Shown one piece after another: positions 10,701 to 19,807 of a DNA stretch of 64,000 nt (the stretch's first letter is position 1; each line of letters begins with the position of its first letter). A model generated the notes under the pieces. The model was not told the DNA's origin, ran no database searches, and saw nothing but the letters and a program-made list of their open reading frames with translations. This DNA comes from Pinguiococcus pyrenoidosus (lineage: Eukaryota; Sar; Pinguiophyceae; Pinguiochrysidales; Pinguiochrysidaceae): assembly GCA_019677205.1 (NCBI GenBank), contig JAAMXY010001410.1:1-64000 (forward strand). The letters run 5' to 3'. Position numbers and translations under genes: made by a program.

Positions 10701-13700
10701 ATGGCGCACTTTTCGTCCGTGGACGAGTATGTGACGCGCCTGGGCGGCGACTGCGTCATCCGCAAAGTCCTCATCGCGAACAATGGCATCGGCGCCGTCA
10801 AGGTCATCCGCAGCATGCGGCGTTGGGCCTACAGCATGCTCCACAACGCGCACGCCGTCGAGTTTGTCGTCATGGCCACGCCGGAGGACCTGCGCGCCAA
10901 CGCAGAGTACATCCGCATGGCCGACGAGATCGTGGACGTCCCTGGCGGCACGAACAATTTCAACTACGCCAACGTGACGCTCATCCTGGAGATTGCGGAG
11001 CGCTGGCAGTGCGACGCCGTGTGGGCGGGATGGGGTCACGCGTCGGAGAATCCGCTGCTGCCGGAAGGACTGCTCGGCATGTCACGCAAGATTCGCTTCA
11101 TCGGTCCGGGTGGCCAGGCCATGCGTGCCCTGGGCGACAAGATCGGATCTACCATCATTGCGCAGAGCGCGCAGGTGCCCTGCATCGCCTGGAACGGCGA
11201 CGGCATCTTCACGGACTATGCCAAGGACGGCATCCCTCCGGAGCTCTATGAGAAGGCCAACGTCACGTCCGCGGAGCAGGCGCTCGCGGAGTGCCGCCGC
11301 ATCGGCTTTCCGGTCATGATCAAGGCCAGCGAAGGCGGTGGCGGCAAGGGCATCCGCAAGGTCCTGGCCGAGGACGCCGTCGCGGCGGCCTACCGCCAGG
11401 TGGTCTCCGAGATCCCCGGCAGCCCCATTTTCGTCATGAAGCTTGCGCCGCGCAGCCGGCACCTCGAGGTGCAGCTGCTGGCGGACCACTACGGCAATGC
11501 GATTGCGCTCAACGGTCGCGACTGCAGTGTCCAGCGGCGGCACCAGAAGATCATAGAGGAGGGCCCGCCGGTTGCGGCCAGTCCGGACGTCTGGGTCAAG
11601 ATGGAGCGGGCCGCGGTGAGCCTCGCCAAGACGGTCGGCTACGCGAACGCGGGCACCGTGGAGTACCTCTTCACGGTCGAGGACGGCAAGTTCTACTTCC
11701 TGGAGCTGAACCCCCGCCTGCAGGTGGAGCACCCCGTTACGGAGATGATCACGGGGGTGAACCTGCCCGCCGCGCAGCTTCAGGTGGCCATGGGCATTCC
11801 GCTGCACCGGATCCCGGACATCCGGATGCTGTATGGCTGCGAGGATCTCTTCGGCGAGGATCCCATCGACTTTGACACCGCGCAGCGGATCCCGCCCAAG
11901 GGCCACTGCATTGCCGTCCGCGTCACCGCGGAGAACCCCGACCAGGGGTTCAAGCCAACCAGCGGCGGCATCCAGGAGCTCAACTTCCGGTCCACGCCCA
12001 ACGTGTGGGGCTACTTCAGCGTGGACTCCTCGGGCCTGGTGCACGAGTTCGCCGACTCGCAGTTCGGCCACCTCTTCGCGAACGGCGTCACTCGGGAGGT
12101 CGCGAGAAAGAACATGGTGCTCGCCCTTCGCGAGCTCAGCATCCGCGGCGACATCCGCACCACGGTGGAGTACATCTCCCAGATGATGTGCTCGGACGAC
12201 TTCATGCAGAACCGAATCGACACGGCCTGGCTGGATGCGCGAATTGCGTCGCACGACGTGGTGGCCAACGAGAGCGAGCGCCCAAAGTCTCTCCTCGTCG
12301 TGGCCGTGGGGGCGCTGATCGGAGCCTTCATGAACGCCAGGCGCCTGGCGGACGCCTTTGTCAGCCTGCTGAAGAAGGGCCAGTACGCCCCGCCGGATCT
12401 CCTGAGCGTCGAGTGCTCCTCAACGCTGATCTATGACGGCACGAGCTATGAGCTCGTGACGCTTCAGTCTGGACCGAACAGCTTCGCGGCGAGCATCAAG
12501 GACTCCTTCGTCACCGGCGACGTGCGTGCGCTCGCGGACGGAGGCTTCTTGGTCGTCGTCATGGGCAAGTCCCACGTCGTCTATGCCTCCGAGGAGACGT
12601 CCGGCCTGCGGATGGAGCTGGACGGCGCGACCTGCATCTTCTCCAAGCCGTACGATCCGTCCCGCCTGGTCATGGACAGCGCGGGAAAGCTCAGCCGGCA
12701 GCTTGTGCCCTCGGGAACTCACGTGAACAAGGGTGACGCGTATGCGGAGGTCGAAGTGATGAAGATGTTCATGCCCCTGGTGGCTCCCGAGGCCGGTGTC
12801 ATCCACTGGAATCTGACCGAGGGGGCGACCCTGTCGCCGGGCAGCCAGGTGGCGAGCCTTGAGCTCGACGATCCCAGCGCCGTGGAGGCCCCGGTCGACT
12901 TCAGCGGCGACTTCGGAGAGCTGGGCGACGGAACGAAGGACGCGACGCTCGGCTTCGGGTCTCCGCTGCCCCACCGCCTCATGCGAAGGGCGATCGGTCG
13001 CCTGGAGCAGGTGTTGCAGGGCTTCAGCGTTCCCGACTCGCTCTACCAGGTCGCCCTTGACGATCTCGCGTCGGCCATCGCGGATCCGCTCCTTCCGGTG
13101 TACGAGTTTGAGGAGGCCCTCAGCACCCTCGCGGGGCGCCTGGACAGCGGACTCTACAACGCCCTGCAGGATCTGGCGCATGCTCAGAAACAAGGCCACG
13201 CGCTGAACGGCGTCGACGTCGCCGACTTCCCGGCGCAGCACATCTTGAACATGCTGCACGAACACGCGGAGAAGCTTGGAGGGAGCGAGAGGGCGGCCTT
13301 CCGCTCGACTGCGCAAGCCCTCTTTTCCGTCGCGGAGCAGTACATCAATGGCGTGGCCGGCCGCGCCGTGTCCGGCCTCACCGAGCTGCTGCGCTCCTAC
13401 CTCGCCGTCGAGCGCCTCTGCTGCGGCGTCCCTTATCCGACCTTGCTGCAGAACCTCCGCTCACAGCATGATGGCAGCGAGGAGAAGGTCCTCGACATCT
13501 GCCGCAGCCATCTTGCGGTCGCCAAGAAGAACGTGCTCGTCGAGGCGCTCCTCGACTTCATCCGTGCCGCAGCTGTCCAGTCGCGCAAGCAGCACTCCTT
13601 CGACGGCGAAGGGGAGCTGCTCGCACCGCCGAACGAGAACCGGTCCGCCTTGATCTCTGCGGTGAAAGCCGTGTCGCTTGACGTGTTCATTCCCATCCTG

Positions 13701-16700
13701 AGCGAGATCGCCAACCTGCCGGGCGACGAGTACGCTCAGGTTGTCGTGCACGCTCGCAAGCTGCTCGTGCAGAACCGCCTGCCGAGCATTGAGCAGCGAC
13801 GCCGGGAGTTCTTGGCGGTGCTCGATCAGCTCAGTGCCAGTGCGGAGAACCTGAACCAGATGATGGAACCCTTGGAAGCGCTTGCGTCGAAGCAGGCGAC
13901 GATCACCGATATCCTCATTCCTCTGCTGAAGAGTACGGATGTCCCTCGCCAATGCATCGCCATGCAGATCTACATCCGCAAGATCTACTCGTCGCCGCAC
14001 AGTATTCAGAAGATCTCGGCAGCCGTTGAAGGCAGCATCCCGGTCCTTCGATGGCTCTTCAGCACGAAGGAGGTCGACGGAATCGCGCCGGAAAGGGGCG
14101 GGGCTCGCCCGCATTCCTCTTCCTTCACCGACCTCTCCTCGTTGGCGGAGAGCCTCCGCAGCGAGAAGCTTGACAACGCCGAGGATGCGGGCGACGCAAG
14201 CAGCACAAGCAATAACGCAGGCAACGTAGGCAACGCAGGCAACGCAGGCAACGCAGGCAACGCAGGCAACGGCAGGCAGCTGCTGGTGCCGGAACGGATC
14301 ACGTCGGATACCACCGAGCTTGCCGAGGAGTCGCTCGTACCACCCAATGCGGTGCGCATTGGAGTCATGGCCGCGATTGCGGACTTCAGCGGCCTCCGCG
14401 AGAACATCGCGATGATCCTGTCGCGCATCGATACCTCGGCGGCCAATGGTGCGGACTCGACGGAAGGCCTGAACGCGGTCCACATCCTTGTTCTGGGCTA
14501 CGGCGGTCTCTCCTTAGATGCTGCCAAGGATGACGCGAGCCTGAGCGAAATGCTGCAGTCGGTGTGCGTGGAGAACGCGGAGCTGCTGAAGACCTACAAC
14601 ATCCGCAGGGTCACGTTCATGGTCCCTCCGCTGCCGAAGACTGCGCCGTCCCAGGCGGCGCCCAACGTCACCGCCTACCGGAATGTCGGCATCTTCACCT
14701 ACCGGACGGCCCTGGAGTGCAGCGAAGATATCATGAGCCGGCACATCGAGCCGCCGCTGGCATACCATCTGCTGCTGCCGCGCCTGTCGAACTACAAGGT
14801 GCGGCCGGTGCCCCACGAGAGCTCCCAAGCGGTTCATGTGTACGAGGCCGTGCCAGCGGATGCGTCGTTGAAGACTCCGCCGCGGTTCTTTGCCCGCGCG
14901 GTGTCCTTCTGCGAGGGCCTGTCCGCTGCGGTCATCGAGCACATGTTCGTAGAGTGCATCAGCGCGTTTGACATCATCGGCGGTGCTTTCCGATCCTCGA
15001 AGGAGGTGTCCGGGAATCACATCTTCATCAACCTCGTGGCACCGCAGAGTGTCCTGTCGACTTTGGACCTCGAAGAGATCGTCCGCGGGATTGCCGAGCG
15101 ATACAGCGAGAAGTTCCAGGCTCTTCGGGTGTCCGAGGTGGAGCTCAAGGTGACGGTGCGACTGAGCGAGGAGTCCGATCCCGTGCCGCTGTGGTTGATC
15201 ATCTCGAACCCCACCGGGCTCGTGCTGAAGCTGGACACGTACGTGCAGGTGAAGGAGGGCCTCTCCACGGTCTTCCGAGGGGTTGGCGGAAGGAAGGGCG
15301 AGCTCGAGGGCGTGGACGTACACGCACCTTACCCGATAAGCCGCCCGCTCGACGCAGTGCGGGCGCGGGCGATCCGGAGCACGGGGACGCTCTACGTGTA
15401 CGACTGGCTCGAGATCTTTGAGGCCGCAGTGGATGCTGCGTGGGACAACTTCGAGGCTCTCCGGCCTCACATCGCGATTCGAAGACCGCGTCGCCTGATT
15501 GAATCAGTCGAGCTTGTCGTTCGGAGCAAGAGCGCAGGCGACGGAGCTCCGTGGACCGCAGATGACATGGGCGATCTGCAGATTCACGAGATCTCCCGGC
15601 CGCCGGCGCAGAACGACGTGGGCATGGTGGCGTGGTTGGTAACGCTCTTCACGCCCGAGGCCCCGGGTGGGCGCCAGATGGTGGTCATTGCGAATGACAT
15701 CACCCACAGCGTCGGCTCGTTCGGTACCCGCGAGGATGCGGTGTTCTACCTCGCCTCGGAGCTGGCCAGGAAGCGCCTGCTTCCTCGCCTGTACCTGGCA
15801 GCCAACAGCGGGGCTCGCATCGGGATGGCCGAAAGCATCCAGAAGAAGTTCAAGATCGCCTGGACGAAGGAGGGCGACCCCACCTCGGGCTTCCGCTACC
15901 TCTACCTCGCCCCGGCCGACTACGAGGCAGCCCGGCAGCGCAGTGCCGTCAAGGCCGAGCTGATGCTGGAGGACGGGGAAGTCCGGTTCCGCATCACCGA
16001 CATCATCGGAGAAGAGCGGGACCTGGGAGTCGAGAACCTCATGGGAAGCGGGCGAATCGCTGGGGAGACGTCGCGGGCCTACAACGAGATCTTCACCCTT
16101 ACGCTCGTTGTTGGACGGACCGTGGGCATCGGCGCGTACTTGGTGCGCCTGGGTCAGCGCACGATCCAGAGCAAGGGAGATGCGCCGATCATTCTGACGG
16201 GCTACCAGGCCCTCAACAAGTTGATGGGGAAGGCCATCTACACGTCGAACGACCAACTGGGAGGACCGTCTATCATGCATCCCAACGGAGTCACCCATCT
16301 GCTGGCCGCCAACCACAAGGAGGCGGTCGTCAAGGCGGTCGAATGGCTGGGGTTCGTCCCCACGATCCGCTTTGGACCGTTGCCATGCATCGACGTGACC
16401 GGTGCGGATACGATCGACCGGGGCATCGGCTTCCATCCGGAGAAGAGCACGCCTTACGATCCGCGATACCTCATCGCGGGCTGCACCTCGCACATCGACG
16501 GGAGCTGGATCTCGGGCCTCTTCGACAAGGACTCCTTCGTGGAATCGCTGGATGGGTGGGCGAAGACCGTGGTGGTGGGCCGCGCCCGCCTGGGGGGCGT
16601 GCCGGTCGGTGTCGTGATGACGGAAGGCCGCACCACGGAGGCGCTCAAGCCGGCGGATCCCGCCGATGAGAAGGACATCGAACGGAAAGTGCCGCAAGCC

Positions 16701-17702
16701 GGTGGTGTCTGGTTCCCGGACTCCGCGTTCAAGACGGCACAGGGCATCAAGGACTTCAACGGGGAGGATTTGCCGCTCTTCGTGATTGCGAACTGGCGCG
16801 GCTTCTCCGGCGGCCAAAGGGACATGTTCGAGGAGGTGCTGAAATACGGTTCGTACATCGTCGACGCCCTGGTCGAGTACAAGCAGCCCGTCTTCGTGTA
16901 CATCCCTCCCTTTGCCGAGCTGCGAGGCGGAGCCTGGGTGGTCATCGACTCCACCATCAACAGCGGCTGCATGGAGATGTACGCGGACTCGGATGCTCGC
17001 GGCGGCGTGCTGGAGCCGAACGGAGCTGCCGAGATCAAGTTCAAGCGCAAGCATCAGTTGACGGCGATGCACCGCTGCGACGAGACGCTGCAGAAGCTCG
17101 ACGTGGACCTTGCAGCAGCCGAGCTTGAGGACGCGAAGGGAAGCCAGGCTGCCGCTATCCGAGCCCAGATCAAGGCGCGCGAGGAGCAGCTTGCTGGCAT
17201 CTACGAGCAGATCGCCGTCGCCTTCGCGGATCTGCATGACACGCCCGGACGGATGGCGGCGAAGAGCGTCATCCGGGCCGAGGTGCCCTGGCAGACCGCA
17301 AGAACGTATTTCTACTGGCGACTTCGCCGGCGCATTGCCGAGTTCTCCGTCTGCCGGAGGCTGCACTGCGCGCAGAATGGGCGCAAGACCTTGACTCCCG
17401 AGCTGCGGAAGACGCTGGACTACTCGGTTCTGCTCCCGGCCGTGAAGGATTTCTTCATTGGGTCCGGAAACGCCGACTCCAGCTGGGAAGACGACCGCGG
17501 CTTCCTGCTGTGGAATCGCGAGAAGGCGTCAGAGATCGAAGCTTTCATTGCTTCCGAGCGCTCTCGCTGCGTGGCAAAGGAGGTGGTCGAGAAGCTGGGC
17601 GAGTGCAACGAAGCAGTTCTTGACTTCTTGGTAACGGAGCTTGGGAAACTGAGCTCGGACAAACGCCGTGTCATGAAGGAGGCCTTGTTGAAGAGTCTGT
17701 AG
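10701..17702 (+). CDS. ACC1: Acetyl-CoA carboxylase, multidomain eukaryotic type
   Basis: Single exon, 2333 residues, the usual size of homomeric ACC. Makes malonyl-CoA from acetyl-CoA, bicarbonate and ATP. Order: biotin carboxylase (residues 1 to about 540, ATP-grasp loop EGGGGKGIRK, HLEVQLLADHYG), biotin carboxyl carrier with EVMKMF and biotin-acceptor Lys688, the central non-catalytic domain, and carboxyltransferase from about residue 1630 (YLAANSGARIG, GGPSIMHPNGVTH, GFSGGQRDMFEE, PPFAELRGGAW). A repeat-encoded GNAGNA linker sits near residue 1175. It starts almost directly with the biotin carboxylase fold, with no signal or transit peptide, so a cytosolic isoform is likely unless an upstream exon is missed. 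Tail-to-tail with RPC5. Confidence 0.97.
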   Translation: MAHFSSVDEYVTRLGGDCVIRKVLIANNGIGAVKVIRSMRRWAYSMLHNAHAVEFVVMATPEDLRANAEYIRMADEIVDVPGGTNNFNYANVTLILEIAERWQCDAVWAGWGHASENPLLPEGLLGMSRKIRFIGPGGQAMRALGDKIGSTIIAQSAQVPCIAWNGDGIFTDYAKDGIPPELYEKANVTSAEQALAECRRIGFPVMIKASEGGGGKGIRKVLAEDAVAAAYRQVVSEIPGSPIFVMKLAPRSRHLEVQLLADHYGNAIALNGRDCSVQRRHQKIIEEGPPVAASPDVWVKMERAAVSLAKTVGYANAGTVEYLFTVEDGKFYFLELNPRLQVEHPVTEMITGVNLPAAQLQVAMGIPLHRIPDIRMLYGCEDLFGEDPIDFDTAQRIPPKGHCIAVRVTAENPDQGFKPTSGGIQELNFRSTPNVWGYFSVDSSGLVHEFADSQFGHLFANGVTREVARKNMVLALRELSIRGDIRTTVEYISQMMCSDDFMQNRIDTAWLDARIASHDVVANESERPKSLLVVAVGALIGAFMNARRLADAFVSLLKKGQYAPPDLLSVECSSTLIYDGTSYELVTLQSGPNSFAASIKDSFVTGDVRALADGGFLVVVMGKSHVVYASEETSGLRMELDGATCIFSKPYDPSRLVMDSAGKLSRQLVPSGTHVNKGDAYAEVEVMKMFMPLVAPEAGVIHWNLTEGATLSPGSQVASLELDDPSAVEAPVDFSGDFGELGDGTKDATLGFGSPLPHRLMRRAIGRLEQVLQGFSVPDSLYQVALDDLASAIADPLLPVYEFEEALSTLAGRLDSGLYNALQDLAHAQKQGHALNGVDVADFPAQHILNMLHEHAEKLGGSERAAFRSTAQALFSVAEQYINGVAGRAVSGLTELLRSYLAVERLCCGVPYPTLLQNLRSQHDGSEEKVLDICRSHLAVAKKNVLVEALLDFIRAAAVQSRKQHSFDGEGELLAPPNENRSALISAVKAVSLDVFIPILSEIANLPGDEYAQVVVHARKLLVQNRLPSIEQRRREFLAVLDQLSASAENLNQMMEPLEALASKQATITDILIPLLKSTDVPRQCIAMQIYIRKIYSSPHSIQKISAAVEGSIPVLRWLFSTKEVDGIAPERGGARPHSSSFTDLSSLAESLRSEKLDNAEDAGDASSTSNNAGNVGNAGNAGNAGNAGNGRQLLVPERITSDTTELAEESLVPPNAVRIGVMAAIADFSGLRENIAMILSRIDTSAANGADSTEGLNAVHILVLGYGGLSLDAAKDDASLSEMLQSVCVENAELLKTYNIRRVTFMVPPLPKTAPSQAAPNVTAYRNVGIFTYRTALECSEDIMSRHIEPPLAYHLLLPRLSNYKVRPVPHESSQAVHVYEAVPADASLKTPPRFFARAVSFCEGLSAAVIEHMFVECISAFDIIGGAFRSSKEVSGNHIFINLVAPQSVLSTLDLEEIVRGIAERYSEKFQALRVSEVELKVTVRLSEESDPVPLWLIISNPTGLVLKLDTYVQVKEGLSTVFRGVGGRKGELEGVDVHAPYPISRPLDAVRARAIRSTGTLYVYDWLEIFEAAVDAAWDNFEALRPHIAIRRPRRLIESVELVVRSKSAGDGAPWTADDMGDLQIHEISRPPAQNDVGMVAWLVTLFTPEAPGGRQMVVIANDITHSVGSFGTREDAVFYLASELARKRLLPRLYLAANSGARIGMAESIQKKFKIAWTKEGDPTSGFRYLYLAPADYEAARQRSAVKAELMLEDGEVRFRITDIIGEERDLGVENLMGSGRIAGETSRAYNEIFTLTLVVGRTVGIGAYLVRLGQRTIQSKGDAPIILTGYQALNKLMGKAIYTSNDQLGGPSIMHPNGVTHLLAANHKEAVVKAVEWLGFVPTIRFGPLPCIDVTGADTIDRGIGFHPEKSTPYDPRYLIAGCTSHIDGSWISGLFDKDSFVESLDGWAKTVVVGRARLGGVPVGVVMTEGRTTEALKPADPADEKDIERKVPQAGGVWFPDSAFKTAQGIKDFNGEDLPLFVIANWRGFSGGQRDMFEEVLKYGSYIVDALVEYKQPVFVYIPPFAELRGGAWVVIDSTINSGCMEMYADSDARGGVLEPNGAAEIKFKRKHQLTAMHRCDETLQKLDVDLAAAELEDAKGSQAAAIRAQIKAREEQLAGIYEQIAVAFADLHDTPGRMAAKSVIRAEVPWQTARTYFYWRLRRRIAEFSVCRRLHCAQNGRKTLTPELRKTLDYSVLLPAVKDFFIGSGNADSSWEDDRGFLLWNREKASEIEAFIASERSRCVAKEVVEKLGECNEAVLDFLVTELGKLSSDKRRVMKEALLKSL
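14219..14270 (+). repeat. GGCAACGCA repeat inside ACC (Gly-Asn-Ala)
   Basis: Five to six 9-bp units, one with GTA for GCA, encode an in-frame flexible linker in the central domain of acetyl-CoA carboxylase. Confidence 0.9.
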
Positions 17703-17960
17703 GCAGCGTAGCCAGCGTAGCCAGGGTGGCCAGCGAACAGCCACGATTGGCAATCGAGGAACTCGATCGAGGGGAAGAGTATTGGCCTCGTATCGAGAAA
17801 AGAGGGTGCTGTGTGACCGTCCAAGAAGGGGGACGGTAGAGGGTGGATGGATCCGTGGTGTCTGCCTCCACGCCATGCTTGGGTTTGGGCAATGGCATCG
17901 CGACGGTCACAACCAGAGGACAGGCCTGAATCCAGGCCTGCGACAGACTTGAAGAGCCTT

Positions 17961-19601
17961 CTAGTTTTTCCCTTCTGTTTCGTCCGGACCACTCATGTTG
18001 TCTCTGGTGAACTTGTCGAGCATCTCAAGATCTTCCCGGAACGTCTCCGACTGAAGCGCGAGGTACCTGTTCATCTGCTGGACTATGTCTGGGTGATCTT
18101 GCATCCCAAAGCTAGAGTTCGAGCCGGTGCTCTGAGCCTCGTCTACCTTCAGCACCCAGACTCGGCTGTTTCTATCCACCCTCGCCCATGGGGAGAGAAC
18201 CTCATCAACCTAAAGAGGCACGTTGCTTGTCATGAGTCTCCTGAAGGCCGCCATGACCGGCCCGGCGAAGCTTACCTGCTTCCAGGTGAGTTTGGTCGTG
18301 TGCACGAGGGCCTTTTTGTCGACGAAGCGGTTTTGATGCACGTACAGCAGGGCAATCTCGCGACAGCGTTCAAGGTCCTTCACGAGGCCGCCCTGCTCTT
18401 CGCCATCGGGAGGCACTTCCGTGCCGCCGATTCGCGACTTGTTCAGGACGGCCCACTCCACCAGCTCCGACTTGAGAATCCAGCGGCCGGCGATGAGAAT
18501 GCCGAACTGCTTGAGAATGTCCACGGTCAGGCTCGCAAGCTCTCCGTCGGGCACGCGCGCGGTGAACGTGCGCTCGAGAATGCGAATCACGTCCGGCAGC
18601 GTCACGATGGTGGCGACGCGTAGGATGGAAAAAATCTGAACACTGAGGTCCTGGTACACCGACAGCGTCCTCAGGCTAAGCTCCTCCATCGGCTGCGCCT
18701 CGACCTGCACATCCATGTCATCCTCTGCTGGGAAGGAGCTTGCGATGCCCAGCGTCCGCTGGGCATTGCGCGCCGCCACGTCCAAGCCGAGGCCACAGCC
18801 CAGTCCGAGGCCGCTCTTCTGCGGCCTCGTGTGCACGTTGGTGTCCATGTACTGCAGCTGATCTAAGTAAGCTCCAGCGGCCTGCGGACGAGCGATGCTG
18901 AGGTCCTCTCCAGGCGTCGCACCCTGCTCCTCGGAAAAGGGCCCGTACAGGTCGCCGAACGCCTCGCTGGACGTCTCGGTCATGGTGCCCGCCACCTCCA
19001 AGGAGATCCACGGCTCCGCCTCCAGCTGATTCCGGTGGTACATGAAAGACCGCCGATGCTGCGCGAGCACCCGATCGGACTCCTTTTTGCGGTATTGCAC
19101 CTCCGTGAGCGCCGGCTCCGTCGCTTTGGCCTCTCCGACGCCGGCTCCTTCCGGGGCGTCGTCGTTGTCCTCGTCGTCCTCGGAGTCGTTGGAGTCGTAG
19201 GCATCATTCGCAGGTCTATCCTTGACGTGCTGGAGACTGGGCCGGAGCTGCAGCGTCTCTGCCAGCGGCGTGAGATGCAGCGTGCCCTCGTGAAACACGC
19301 CGACGGCGTAGTTGCTTTGGGGAGGACACGCGCTGCCCCTCAGCAGCTGCTGCCTCGTCTTGATGTTGCTATCCGCGTGCCTATCAAAGTGCTCTCCCTT
19401 GGTGTCCAGAGGCATGGACAGCTCCAGCACGCGGTTCTGTGGCTTCATTCGGGCCGTCAAGTCCGCCGTCTCGGACAACTTGTCCATTCGACACGGGCGC
19501 AAGGGGAACTGCAGCAGCGCCAGCCTGCCCGCCAGCGCATCGCTGATGAACACGGGGATCTCGCGCACCACCGGGTCGCGAGAGTCCTCCATGGCGCCCA
19601 C
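17961..19601 (-). CDS. POLR3E: RNA polymerase III subunit RPC5
   Basis: Exons 19601-18276 and 18209-17961; intron 18210-18275 (66 bp, GTAAGC donor, TTTAG acceptor); 524 residues. The N-terminus (DPVVREIPVFISDALAGRL, LLQFPLRP) is the family signature of RPC5/Sin, the RPC4-RPC5 dimer that acts in Pol III initiation and termination. An acidic stretch lies around residues 140-165, then WISLEV and the C-terminal region with winged-helix character (VRILERTFTARV). The unspliced frame would stop after VPL; the intron restores a helical tail. Head-to-head with glycyl-tRNA synthetase across 206 bp, so a Pol III subunit and a tRNA-charging enzyme may share a promoter. Confidence 0.88.
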
Positions 19602-19659
19602 AGTGGCGCGTGCGGCGCTAAAGGACCTCAGATCACCACTGAGCGAATCCTTTCAAGTC

Positions 19660-19669
19660 TTATCGATAA
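19660..19669. promoter_or_regulatory. Palindrome TTATCGATAA in RPC5/GlyRS promoter
   Basis: Second copy of the TATCGATA core in the window, again between two divergent start codons. Confidence 0.3.
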
Positions 19670-19807
19670 TGTTAATCAGTTCTCGATAGCGCTCGTCCAT
19701 ACTGTTCAAGATCGATATGGAGTTGCACAAGAGAATAGAAAGTGATCGCGGCTGCGGACGGTGAATGAACCCACTACTGCAGACTACTGTAACAACTACG
19801 CCGCACA

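Noticed and set aside
15504-17366. Antisense open frame of 620 codons inside acetyl-CoA carboxylase
   Set aside because: Same codon-bias shadow; sense strand is an unbroken carboxyltransferase domain.
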